DNA of 62,000 bases from the NCBI RefSeq assembly GCF_964340395.1, contig NC_135560.1, forward strand, positions 11,382,598 to 11,444,597, written 5' to 3'. Both the position numbers and the translations under genes were made by a program. Within the stretch, counting starts at the first letter, position 1, and each line of letters starts with the position of its first letter. Source of the DNA: Glandiceps talaboti. Its lineage: Eukaryota; Hemichordata; Enteropneusta; Spengelidae. The notes under the pieces are model-generated. The model was not told the DNA's origin, did not search any database, and saw nothing but the letters and a program-made list of their open reading frames with translations. Shown in pieces: positions 12,841 to 26,376 of this stretch.

Positions 12841-15800
12841 TTTTCATAAGTGAGTGTCTAGTTCAGGTAGTTATGTTTTCTGTTTTTTTCCATATAGTCT
12901 CTGTGTTATTGGTTTCTCTCCATCAGATGTACAGCTATTACAGATTGGAAGAACAGTTTTGTCTTTTTAAGTTGATGTCAGTTTCCGCATCCACTATTTT
13001 CTTCGCAATTTAAAAAAAAAAATTCTCAAATACATAAAAAAGAAGAAGAAAAGTTTAGGGCCGGCAGTGAAAAACTAGGTGGGGTTTGGGTAACCAGAAC
13101 CACACATTTTTTTTTTTAGGCCTTTCCGATGGGAATTGCCTCTCTCCGTATAAGTCTACATGTACACCAGTGAAATCAAATGCTAAGAATGTTACTTGTC
13201 ACGTTTGATGATGTATTCGCATCATCCTTGATTTTCTAAATCAAATAATCGATACTATTTGAATTAAATTCTAGAAATGTCCCTTGCCATGCCTTGGTTA
13301 CGATATATCTGTATTATCACTAAATTTCTAAATCAAATTGATGTTGTTGGAATTAAAACGTTAGAATTTGTTGTTTGTCATACCATTGTGATGTATTATA
13401 GCTAAAATGGTGGAGGCTTGGTGTTTCACTCATGGAACAATACGTTTTTTGATACAGAGCACAAACAAGGAAGAAACTCTAGACTAACAACAAACACAGC
13501 AGGGTCCTTTGCCCAATCACATTGAACACTGATAAGCATTGCTATTCTTTCACAGTGCAGACTTCTAATGAAAACATTACACAAGGACTTGATGATTTTA
13601 GTGGCTGCAATTGTTTATTTTCTAACTGATAATCAAACTTCACTACTTCTACATATCACCACTGTGCACAACATCTATGTACTTGACAATGTTTCTTTGC
13701 ATTAGAAGTTGTCTGAGGGTCGGTGTGTATTGAATGTCATGTCACACGAGTAAAGCACCAAGTCTACATCATTTTAGCTGTAGTATCATCTTTGGTTTTC
13801 TAAATCAAACAGAATGTCATTTTTGTCGCCGTTCATCATGCTCTACGGCGTATTAGCATTCCCTTTGGTTTTGGAATAACAAAGCACTCATGACATTTAA
13901 ATTAAACATTAGAACTTGTTATGCCACACAACGTACTAGAATCACCATACCTGGTTTTCTAACATCGAAGCATCAATGACAAGTCAGAACTGCAGTTTTT
14001 CATTCCCCACAATGAACTATTAGAATCACCATACCAGGTTTTCTAATATCAAACCATCAAATTAATGACATTTGAATTAAATGTAAGAACTGCAGTTTGT
14101 CATTCCACACTATGAACTACTAGAATCATCATTATGTTGTACCCACTGCAGTGGGATTTTATTACTACTCTGGCAATCTAGGTTTCGATTTACTTAGATA
14201 GACACAAACTAAAACTATTGTTGTGATATGTTGATGTAAGCTAATGAATGGACTTTGGTTTAAAGTGTACTCACAGCAGGGTGGCATTTCTGATGACTTC
14301 TGCTATCTTGCAGTGCACATTTTTGGGGACTCTAAAAGTTTACACTACCTTGATTACAAGGTGATCAGATTCACAGAACAAAGTCACTAGCTGTTATCAG
14401 CCACTTGTGTACTCTACCACATCGAAAAACAAAAACAAAAGTTTTAGTTTGTGTCTTAATATTGGTAAATTGAGACCTTGCTTGACAGAGTAGACTGTAT
14501 CTGTATTTGGGCATTCTCAAGAATGCAGACTTCAAACTCCATATCATTTGGCACAAACATCAAACATAACAAAGAGCACATTTCCTATATTTCATAATGC
14601 CTGATGACATATACTATTAGCAATTAATTTAAATGTTCATGAACATAATTAATGATTTTTGGTAATTAACAGTCTTCGTCGCTCTGGCACACTCAGTCTT
14701 CCTTCTGTTCCACCCTTAAAACTTACCTATTTCAATCTTAACTCGATCTCACTCACTTACACACTTCTCTCTACATCCTTCCATGTTTTAAAATTATTTC
14801 TCTGTATCCTCTCATTTTGTTAGTAGTTCTGTGTCTGTGCCACGAGGTCTTCGGAGAACAGGCACATTATAAATTTGCTGCCTTTATTAATATTATTAGA
14901 ATATATCTTATGAATGCAAGCTTCAAATTCCATATGTCAGAATGGTTATTGTTCATCTCCGAGTAATTTTTAGAAAATCAACATAGAACATAGCCTGTTT
15001 GTCAAAACATACATGACAGCACATAAATCTAGTGTGATTCATTTCCTAATTCTATCCTCAAATTTTGAAATTATTTTCTTTTGCCAATAAATGAATGATG
15101 CGTGAATTTGTTGTGAGAATAAAAGTCAGTCCAAATAAAACAAATTTATAAATAATTCGGACTCAACTTTCCAAAAGAAAAAAATTCCTTCATTTTATCA
15201 CTTCTGCAAACAATTATATCGTCACTGCCAAAAGTTTGCCTAATGAAGCAATAATTCTTGCTGTAACGATAGATTGATGTGTCACTTGATATTTCCAGTG
15301 TCTGACTAAGTCATGACAGCGTAGGATGTAATGGCAAGTTATCCAACATGTCAACAAAATTCACAAAATTATACTACTCCTGTGAGGAAGCCTTGTGATT
15401 TATTGTACGTTGTGGATAACACATAAACCGAGCCATCGGGAAAAGCTTGCTGAAATTGGTGACATGCAGCGAGTGTATGACAAAAGACACAAATCATGTC
15501 GAGTATTCATAGATATATACCGTTTTGTGCTTAATATGACTTTGTCAATAAACCCCTTCAAATGATATCTCTTGTGATAAACCATGCATGCTAATTTTTC
15601 TAACAATCCATGCAGTCTATATTGTACTCTACTTAAACTGTCAATATGTCAGTGTTGTATACTCTGTGTCTCAAAGTAACTTATTTGAACAGATTTTCAC
15701 AAATTGTATCAAAATTGTGAAATTATGACAAAACACTCGGCCAATTATGGCATCCAATATGATATAAATACAGTTTTTACACTGTGGTTTTAGATCTCCA

Positions 15801-18800
15801 GGGGAAATGTTGTAAAATTTAGTTTACATGCATTCCATTCCGATCAGTATTTTTTTGCTCAAGTTTCAAAACAAATGTAACAAAGGAACAGAAACTAGTA
15901 AAATTGACTCAGTTTTGGAAAAAAAATTATATAGCAATTGCTTAATTTTGAGGGGAAACCTGGCACAGTGTGTCGACAAACTTGGGTAGATTGAAAGGTA
16001 TATAAGTATCTATACTCAATATGCAGAGGGTGTTAACATTATTGACTTGGTACAGGTACATGTATACCAGTAGGTGTGAATGATATCCAGTGATGTTTTG
16101 GTTGATTTTTTTCATTTACAAATTTACATCATATTTACGGCTATCGTGTTTTTAATTTCAGAGAGTAGCTAACATTCTTGTGTTAGATTTATCTTCTAAA
16201 GTGACATGGGGTAAAAAATTGACTTCAATTGCATACAAGGAGATTTATTCACGATTGACTTTAATTGCAAACTACAAGGAGATTTACTCTAACATTCAAC
16301 ATCAAGGAGATTCGGCCAGAAAAAAAAAACATTAAGTCAAGTTATGTGTCAACGAACATCTCACCATCTAAGGAGTTAGAAAGAAAATTGCCCAATTTTG
16401 TGAAAACAGTCAATACTATATAGATTTGAATGAAACACTTAAAAAAATTTCAAATCTTGGTTTTCACAAGGGGACAGCAAATTCTTGTCATTTAGTGTAG
16501 TTTGTGCTGTCATTTTCATTTGGACTTTAAATTCACAACAAGACATTGTTTCATTATGATTTGACACCTCGTTTGTCTTTGAGGCTAATAAGATAAAACC
16601 ATAATGACAAAGTGTTTGGATTAGATTCTCTTGCAGTTGATGACTAAAATGTACACTCTGACATGTCATCTGTCATTGTTGTGTGTTTTTTATGAGCACC
16701 TTGTTACAACAGCTCTTTGAAAATTGGAATTTCTAGCCAAGCCTATCACAGGCTGCTAACATTTCACGGCTACAATATATCAGTGGAAGAGAATTAATAT
16801 GTTGCGATGCAATGCAGTCGTGGTAGATATAGTGATATGTTGTGATAAAATGTAGCAACAAATTGTGATACAATATATCAGTTATGGATATGGCAATACA
16901 TTGTGACACATTGTAACACAGTTATAGATAATATCAAAGGGTTGGGATACAATATATAATTCATAGATAGAGCAATAAACATGTATTACTTTACAATGAG
17001 AGATATTTGCATATATACTGACACAATGTAACAGTTATAGATTAGGTAATACTTAGTGATACAATGTAACATAGATATATAACAATATATTGTGATACAA
17101 TGTAACAGTTACAGATTGGGCAATACTTAGTGATACAATGTAACTGTTATAGATTATAGCAATATATTGTAATACAATGTAACAGTAATATTTCATGCTA
17201 ATATGCAAGAACATCCATGGCATGGTAAGAGTTTCTGTATAGATATGGCAACACATTGTGATACAAGGTAACAGTTACAGATACAGCAATATATTTATGA
17301 CACACTGTAACAATTATAGATTGGGCAATATATATTGATACAATGTAACAGTTACTGTGTAGTATTGTAAGACAAAATGTAAGTTATAGACTAGGCAATT
17401 CATAGTGATACAATGTAACTTATAGATATAGAAATATTTTGTGGTACAATGTAACAGTTATAGATAAGGTAATACATTAGTGATACAATGTAAGTCACTT
17501 TATAGATAATAGCTACACTGTGATACAATGTAAGTTATAGATAATTACAAAACAGTTAGATGCAATAAAGTTATGAATAATATCAATGTTGTATTATGAA
17601 TGATGTTAACTACAGAGCACTACATTGTGATACAAATGTAATAGTCATAGATAAGGCAATACATACATGTGTAGTGATACAGTGTAACAGTCACTGTAGA
17701 TCATAGCTACACTGTGATACAATATAAGTTATAGATAATAGCAATGCTGGATACAGTGTAACATTTATAGATAATAGTGACACACTGTGATCCAATGTAA
17801 TAAAATATAGATAATAGCAATGCTGCCATACAAGGGACATTTTTTGTATCCTTTATAGAGAGAACAATAAACTGTGATACAATGTAAGTTACAAAACAGT
17901 TAGATACAATATATTTAAGTTATGAATAATACCAATGGTGTATTATGATGTTAATTATAGAGCAATACATTGTGATGCAATGTCAGTTACAAAGCTTGTG
18001 ACCTGTCAATGTTGTATACATAGGGCGTATACGGACTCCAAATTGTTGCGCCCGAAAAGGCACACAGACTTTACAAATAGTGGCCAATCGGATGTTTAGC
18101 GCAAATAGCGCAATGGCGCGGCCTAGATCGAACACTGGATAATCGGAATACATTTTCACACTTACCCATACAACATATTTTGATACTATGCAAATGAGAT
18201 ACAATATTTTTTAGATACAATGTACATTATTTTGCAACTGTGATATTTGTGTTGATACAAATGTAACAGTTACAAGTACTGATAGAGCAATATGTTTGGC
18301 TACCTTTTCTAATTCACTTATTCTGTTGTCTTTAATCTGCAAGATGTCCAGTACTTTCTTGTCTTTTAGTTCAGCTTTTTCTTTCTCCCTGCAACAAAGC
18401 AAATACGAATGAAGAGAAAAAAACCACAGCTGAAATGTGAGAGATTTGAGGCTGTAAATCTTATAGAGTTTACGAAGTGTAGACTGTAAATGCTAAACTT
18501 AAGTCTCAATGACAGTGTAAGGAGAGTAATTGTCTAACTGATGTATCATCTTTTTCAAGTCTGCCCCAGGAGATTTGTTGAATGGAAACAATTTCCAGTG
18601 TATTTCCCCTGAAAACATAGATTTACAACTGTAATATCTGCATGCTTACAACTTGGGGAGAGCTAATTTATCTTGCCATATCCCTGGTTTTATTCCTATG
18701 CAGTCTTTGGGGTTTTATGTTTATGTGTGCTTTACAAATTCGAGAAGCACCAGTATTTCCCCTGTGCGAAAGTCAATTACGGAGGTGTGCTCTGTGCGTC

Positions 18801-21800
18801 ATTTGGAGTCTTTTTTCTTTATACCCAGTCCAGTCCCACCGGCAGTGCCATCTCTGTGTTCAAATCTTGTTTCCACTCTTCTATAGTTTCTTTCAAGCCT
18901 TTAATCCCCATTGAAAGCCAGACGACAAAGTGACGCAGAATGGAAGTGTATGCTTGGTCAATTAAACTTAGACATGTTTTTTTGAAATCAAAATTCCCTC
19001 ATACTATATTTTGTGTCTGACAAAACAAATGTTCTGATATTGTCAAAGGTAACATCCTTTGAACTAAAGCTTATTGCGTTGAGATTCATTAGCATTTCAA
19101 ACATCTGAATTTCCTTCCCAAACTTCAAGTTTTGTGTTTCCCCTGACTTGCTAAATTATTTATCATTGGGCTAAAAAGATTGCAATTGTGGGCAAGAACA
19201 GATCCACCCATCAATCTTCCTCAGCGACCTCATACCCACAACCATACCAATACATACATATATTTACAAAGTAAAGGTTTATGCAGATCCCTCCAATATT
19301 GGTCATTCACTCAACATCCCAAACTCAATATCAACTAAGACAATATATATATTCATCTATTCTGACTTCGCAATGCAATGTAATACAGTTCCTACCATCC
19401 ATACATACATACATACATACAATGTTCCTGGTCAGTAATTTTTCAAAAATAAACTCAAAGTCGACCAGAACTTTAGTTAGAACTCCATCCATCTCTTCTA
19501 CATAACATCAAACAAAAATACACCCTTCCTATCCTTTATCCCGCAGTTAAAAAAAAACTCTCATACCTACATGTTTTTGTGTTATAACTACAGCCAAATA
19601 CGTGCATTGATACATAGTAAAGCTAGCCAAACTATATCTGTCAAATAAACTCCAATCCCCAGTAGTGCAATAAGGTCAACACAATTGCATCTCTCTTCCC
19701 GTTTGCCTTCTCCACACTCTCAAAGTCTCTCATCCTTAATAACAGTGAAAGAAAGTTAATCTGTATCCCTTCTCTTTCCTCAACAAACAGTAATCCCTAA
19801 CACTTTGATTTCAGATTGACACAACTGCGTCCCTCCTTCCTAATTCTCCAGTCTCTATAAAAAGCTCTTATCCCTAACAGCAGTGAAATAAGATTGATAA
19901 AGTTGAACCAACTACCCCCCCCCCCCTCCTTTTCTCCCTCTTCATCCCTCCAACAAACTCCCATCCCTGACAACAGTGAAATAAGGTTGATGCAATTGCG
20001 TTTCCCTTCACCCTTTCTTCCCTCCAACCAACAAACTCTTGTCTCTGACAACAGTAAAATAAGGTTGACACAACACCCCTCCCACCAACAAACAAACACC
20101 AATTTCCAACAAAACTAGGAGCTATAGACTGACATACTTCCACCTAAAATGACAAAAACAAAGCGTTAATACTTTATTAAAATTGAAAGAATGTACAGTT
20201 GGCACAGCTGGCGACTGTGAAATAATTCAAACACTAAAACCTTCCTTCACTCCATCCAACATATTCCGAAGCCCATCCCCACCAATAGCAATGACTGACA
20301 CATTTTTTACCCATCCATCTATCCATCCATCCATCAATCATTCAAAAACCATGAACCAAGCAAGTTTTGAAGATGTGAGCAAAATCTATTATTCAATTGG
20401 TACGCCTTGCCTTTCTACATTTGTAAAGTGTTGCTTCGTGTGATTAGGATCTCTGTCTGTGGAATATATAGTGTCCTTTTGAACTACTGCTCATCAAAGG
20501 AAGTTTATCACGATCATTTTTAATGTTTTATTCACAATGTACAATGTGACGGGGGTGTAGTAGTATTTCTTACACAACTAAAGGGAGTCTCAACATGGTG
20601 GCCATAAAAGTCGTGTCATTGCCAAAACATGTAAATGATCTTAACACATTCTGTACTACTTTTAGTATTGAAAACGAAGCTAATAACCCTTCTTGGTAAC
20701 GTAAGTCAGTAAAGTTGATAAGAAGTTGATATTTTTTGGGGAGAAGTTGACAAGATTTCTTAGAATGTTGATTGATTGAATTGGGTTGTTTTGCATGTAT
20801 TTCCCAGGTGAGGGCCATGGAAATCTTGACTATTTGATCTAAGTACTGGCCTGCAGTCAAATTACTTGTCTCTGTCTCTTTCTCCACTTTGGGACCAATA
20901 TGCTTTCAATACGGGGTCAAAGGGCACAGATTTCAGTTGGCGTTGTCAGTAGTAATCTGTCGGCTGCTCTGTATGAAAGTTACACTGCCCGGGGCGCTAT
21001 GCACCAGTCATGTCACCAGGGACATCGCTGAGAGTGCAGAGATGCAGCTCTGCTTTGTAAAGTTGGCACACGCTGTCATTCTAACTTAGCATACCAACTA
21101 GTTTCAATATGTCTACAGTAAGAAAATGAAATCTTACTCTACCTGGCAACAACCAAACTGATAGCTTGTGTCATGTCTGGGGATGCCACCTGTAGTCGTT
21201 TCCATAGTGACCATACAAACTCCTTGTCTGCCTGTCGGGCAAATAGAGATAGAAAAATATATTGAATAATGAAGATAAAATAAAGTGTTACTCTGTGAAA
21301 GTTGAAGTATGGCCAAGTCATTTATAACCTAAGGTCCTTGTTGGAAAATATTGTCGAAAGTTTTTTAAGTTATGGTGAGGCATATATTAAAAATAGAACT
21401 GACTTATGGAGAAGTTACTGAATAGGATAGAATAGAATAGAATAGAATAGAATAGAATAGAATAGAATAGAATAGAATAGAATAGAATAGAAAAGGATAG
21501 AATGATACAAAAGAGAATGGGAAAAATTGAATTCTCACTGAATAGAATAGAATACAATAGAATACAATACAATACAATAGAAAAGAATAGAATAGAAATA
21601 AAACAATAGAACAGGAGAGAATAGAATAGAATGAAATAGAAAAGAATAGAATAGAATAGAACAGAAATAAAACAGAATAGAACAGAAGAGAATAGAATAG
21701 AATGAAATAGAATAGAATAGAATAGAATAGAATGAAATAGAAAAGAATAGAATAGAATAGAAATAAAATAGAATAGACTAGAACAGGAGAGAATAGAATA

Positions 21801-24800
21801 GAATACAAATTAATAGAATAGAATAGAATAGAATAGAATAGAATAGAATTGAATTGAATAGAAATAAAACAGAATAGAACAGAAGAGAATAGAATAGAAT
21901 GAAATAGAATAGAATAGAATAGAATAGAATAGAATGAAATAGAAAAGAATAGAATAGAATAGAATAGAATAGAAATAAAATAGAATAGACTAGAACAGGA
22001 GAGAATAGAATAGAATACAAATTAATAGAATAGAATAGAATAGAATAGAATAGAAAAGAAAAGAATAGAATAGAAGTAAAACAGAATAGAACAGAAGAGA
22101 ATAGAATGAAATAGAAAAGAATAGAATAGAATAGAATAGAATAGAATGCACAATACAAAAGAGTTAGCGAAAGGATCACACTGGAAAACTCACTGAACAG
22201 AATTCAGGATTAGAGTATTAGTACAGATGTCATTGATCAAATCAATCAAATACAATAGGATACAATGTATATAATATAAAACAAAACAAAACAAAACAAA
22301 ACAAAACAAAACGGGTAAAAAAGAGTATTTGACCAGTGTAGTAATTGGGCCAATTACAGATCAAGTCTACTACAAAATCATTGGATCTGTATAAAAACAA
22401 AATTGTCCCACTATCGATAGAAAGTTTGTAAATAGAATGACATCTTGAAAGATAAAATAAAACACATAGCTGTCACATTATTTAGATGGCAAACACTTTC
22501 TAATTTCTTGATTTGGGTCTGTTTGTCTTGTGAGAAGTACATGTAAATCTATACAGTAGAGTGAGATAAGGTGATAGCTTGGTAACTGCATATCATGATA
22601 TACAATCTTAAAGTGAATTTGATGGGGCACTTTGAGGCACAATTAGACAAGAAGACTATGATATAATCAGCACTGAATTCAAGTACTCTCAGGTCTGCTA
22701 ATAAGTACTGTCAGGGGACCTTCCAGCCACAGCTCCCTTTTTTTTTATTGTGAGTTTGTCAGAATTCACTTCATTGCTTGAGAAGTTCATGCATTGGAGA
22801 AGTTTAGTTGGGTAGCTTGGATGTGTGGATGTCACATAGGGTAGATGACAGAATCAGTGGATGGGACAGCTATCAATTGTCATGATACATGTATTGCACG
22901 ATATGGGACATTTAGTAAAAGGTACTTTGATGGGAAAGTAAAACGGACAAATGACGGAATCATCCATGATGTAACAGAGAAAAGGAACACTTGGTGAAGA
23001 CAAAGTATTGCACAATATGTCCTAGGATCTTTAGTTGACAGTGTCAGTGTGATGGAAAAGAAATGTGGCAAAAGACAGAATACACAGATGGAACAAGGAA
23101 AGAGAAAACTTACTTGAAGTGTTAGGAAATACAAATTGGAAACTTAATGGGACTGTTTGATAGTAAAAAACATGGGCAAAGAACAGAGTCTATGGATGCA
23201 AAAGTTATCTGAGGAGGCAAAATGTACTGCGGTATCAAAATATTATTTTGGGTTGATTGACAGTAAAGAAATATAGACAAAGATGGGTTTATGAATTCAA
23301 CAAAGAAAAGACATTTCAATAGTGAGCAGTTTGATAGGAAAGATGAAAAATATGTACATATACATGTATATCAAACTAGGGAATGAAAGCCAAAGAACTA
23401 CATCCACTGAAACTAATATGAAAGTTAACAAAGAAAGGAAAACATATCGAAGTAATAACTGTGCACAATATTTAGTGGGCAGTTTGAAGGGAATGGCAAA
23501 ATATGTCGCAATTGGGAAAGAATGCAAAGAAGAAAATATACAAATTATAATTGTCCTTTTTGGGATCAATAAAGTATTTGTTACTATAATTACTATTATT
23601 GGATTTGAATTGATTCATTTATGCTTTTGCATCGGTTTTGAACCAATTTATAAGGAATGCAAAAACTCACTGATGTCTGAGTCTCAAACAAAGTAAAAAC
23701 ACAGAAAGAACAAGTATGTCAAATATGGGAAAGAAAGGTAAAGAATAGATTTCTAGGATAAGGGAAAGTCAAACTCACCAAAGAATCAAGAAATATGTAG
23801 AAAGATTCACGGGCAGTTTGTAGTAAAGAATCAATGCCATAGATGATTGACATACATACATACATACATACATACATACATACATACACACATACATACA
23901 TACATACATACATACATACATACATACATACATGTACAAGTAGACAGATATATACAGTATAAAGATTAAAATCTGTGGATAAAAAAGTTATGAGAGAAAG
24001 GAAAATTGTAGTGCTTGAGTGTTAAGCATTGCATGGCAAGTTTTATGAGTAGTTTGATGGGAGAGATTATGTTTATCAAAAAATGAGCAAGAGAAACATT
24101 GCAAAGAAAGCAGTATTCATGTATGGATCTATTTTTCGACTCTATGAGTAGAAATATTTATAGAAAAAGTATCAAAAGTTTTATGAGGGGCAAGCCTACA
24201 ACTTAGTACAAGTACTGGTCACCTTTCATCATTTTTTTCCCACTTCTGTCTTTTAGTCTGTCTCGCTCTCTCTGTCTCTTCACTTACATGTAATTCTTAC
24301 TAAATTCTTCAAAATTGAGATGGTTATGATGATAGTAGTCGTTCATCAACTTTTAGAAATACATTTACTAAATTATGACATCGAATTGTTTATATATATT
24401 GAGTCTAACTACAAGATATGAGTTCTGCCAGACACAAGAAATAGTGACAGTGCTTTCAATCAATGTGTGAATGATGAACTACCGCAACATATTGATACAT
24501 TTACCAAAGTAGGTTTGTGTCTTTGTACAAAATTTAGTAGGGTCGGATCAAAGGAGTGTCGCATCTCTTACAGTTACCGAGGTTAGTTGTTGTTATACAT
24601 CACTCCATACAGCTAGCCTTGATGGTGTCATCCAATAGACAGGGTTTATTTGCAGCAATGAATAATTGCGCACCCGCTTGGCAATGTTATCAAAGTAAAC
24701 TGTTATTCAACTTTGCCGCTTTAGGCAATGTTGTGACTACATGTACTATAGTTAAATCTATGTTAGTGTATCAGGACAAGTTTAGTAATGCATCAATGTG

Positions 24801-26343
24801 TTGCAGTACTTCATCTAATGTATCAATGTGTTGCAGTACTTCATCTAATGTATCAATGTGTTGCAGTACTTCATCTAATGTATCAATATGTTGCAGTACT
24901 TCATCTAAAGGTATCAATATGTTGCAGTATCGTACTTCATCTAATGTATCAATATGTTGCAGTACTTCATCTAAAGGTATCAATATGTTGCAGTACTTCA
25001 TCTAATGTATCAATGTGTTGCAGTACTTCATCTAATGTATCAATATGTTGCAGTACTTCATCTAAAGGTATCAATATGTTGCAGTATCGTACTTCATCTA
25101 ATGTATCAATATGTTGCAGTACTTCATCTAAAGGTATCAATATGTTGCAGTACTTCATCTAATGTATCAATGTGTTGCAGTACTTCATCTAATGTATCAA
25201 TATGTTGCACTACTTCATCTAAAGGTATCAATATGTTGCAGTACCGTACTTCATCTAATGTATCAATATGTTGCACTACTTCATCTAATGTATCAATATG
25301 TTGCAGTACTTTATCTAATGTATCAATATGTTGCAGTACCGTACTTCATCTAATGTATCAATATGTTGCAGTACTTCATCATTCATACTTCGATTCATAA
25401 GTGTGCTTCAAAAAGTAGAACACTACAGGAAAAATTACTCCACAAAAAAAAAAATTAGTTACAAATTAAAATTTTTACTCACAGTCAGAAAAAGTTCTTT
25501 GGAGGCATCAAATCCCCAATTTTTTTACTTGTGAGTAGAAATTTCATTTGTAACTATGAACCCAAGAGTCCATGAACATTCCCAGATATATATTCATCTT
25601 ATGCTGTAGTGTGGCCATTGGTCTAACATGTGTCATCTGGGTTCACATGTACAAATGTATAGCCATATAAAATTTCAGGAGTCTTCCATGTCAAATAATA
25701 CTGTTTTTTACGAAATATGTTATCGGAAATCATACAAATTTTTATGTACAAGTATTTGACTTGTCAGCAGCAAACCCTCAGAAGGATGGAAAACTATTTT
25801 TTTTGTTGAGAATGAGAGTCAAATTGTTGAACACTTGGTTTTCTTGCGAGTCACATAGATGTGCATGTACACACATACCAGATATCAGTACTAGATCGAG
25901 GAAGACCATATTTTGGTGACTCACGCGAATATCGTTGTGGGTCATGGGTATGTATCAAATTGGCTTCAGAGGACACTCTGCTTGTCAGTCATCACTTAGT
26001 AAGGGATAGGAGAATGCCAAATTTTGGTGTGGCTCATGAATATCACTGTGGGTCAGTGGTGCTTCAAATTGGCTTAGTTAGAGCTGGGCAGTCTTCTGAT
26101 TGTCACGACAGATGTTTAACTTGCAAGTATCTCAGAATTCGTAACATTTTGTGAGATTTCCAGGTATATCAACCCTTCCAGGAGTTTATTTGAAATTCTC
26201 GAATTGACTTTCCAGGAGTGAACAAGTATGAACCCTGATCAATAAATATGTAAAACGACTACATTAGCTATGAATGATGGGTTATCTAGAATGCCCAAGA
26301 GAGTGCAGTGCGATTGGTCACCACATGTGTCCATCCATGTGTA

Positions 26344-26376
<33 letters not shown>

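Noticed and set aside
21387-22179. Hydrophobic Phe/Leu/Ile-Tyr-Ser open frames of up to 134 codons (minus)
   Set aside because: Translation of the (GAATA)n pentanucleotide; low complexity, not a membrane protein.
24230-24300. Pyrimidine-rich block considered as a long polypyrimidine tract before an exon
   Set aside because: No AG-bounded open exon follows on the plus strand.
24556-25400. Overlapping Cys/Ser-rich and Asp/Ile-rich frames on both strands
   Set aside because: Produced by the 30-bp array, another multiple of three, open in frames on both strands.
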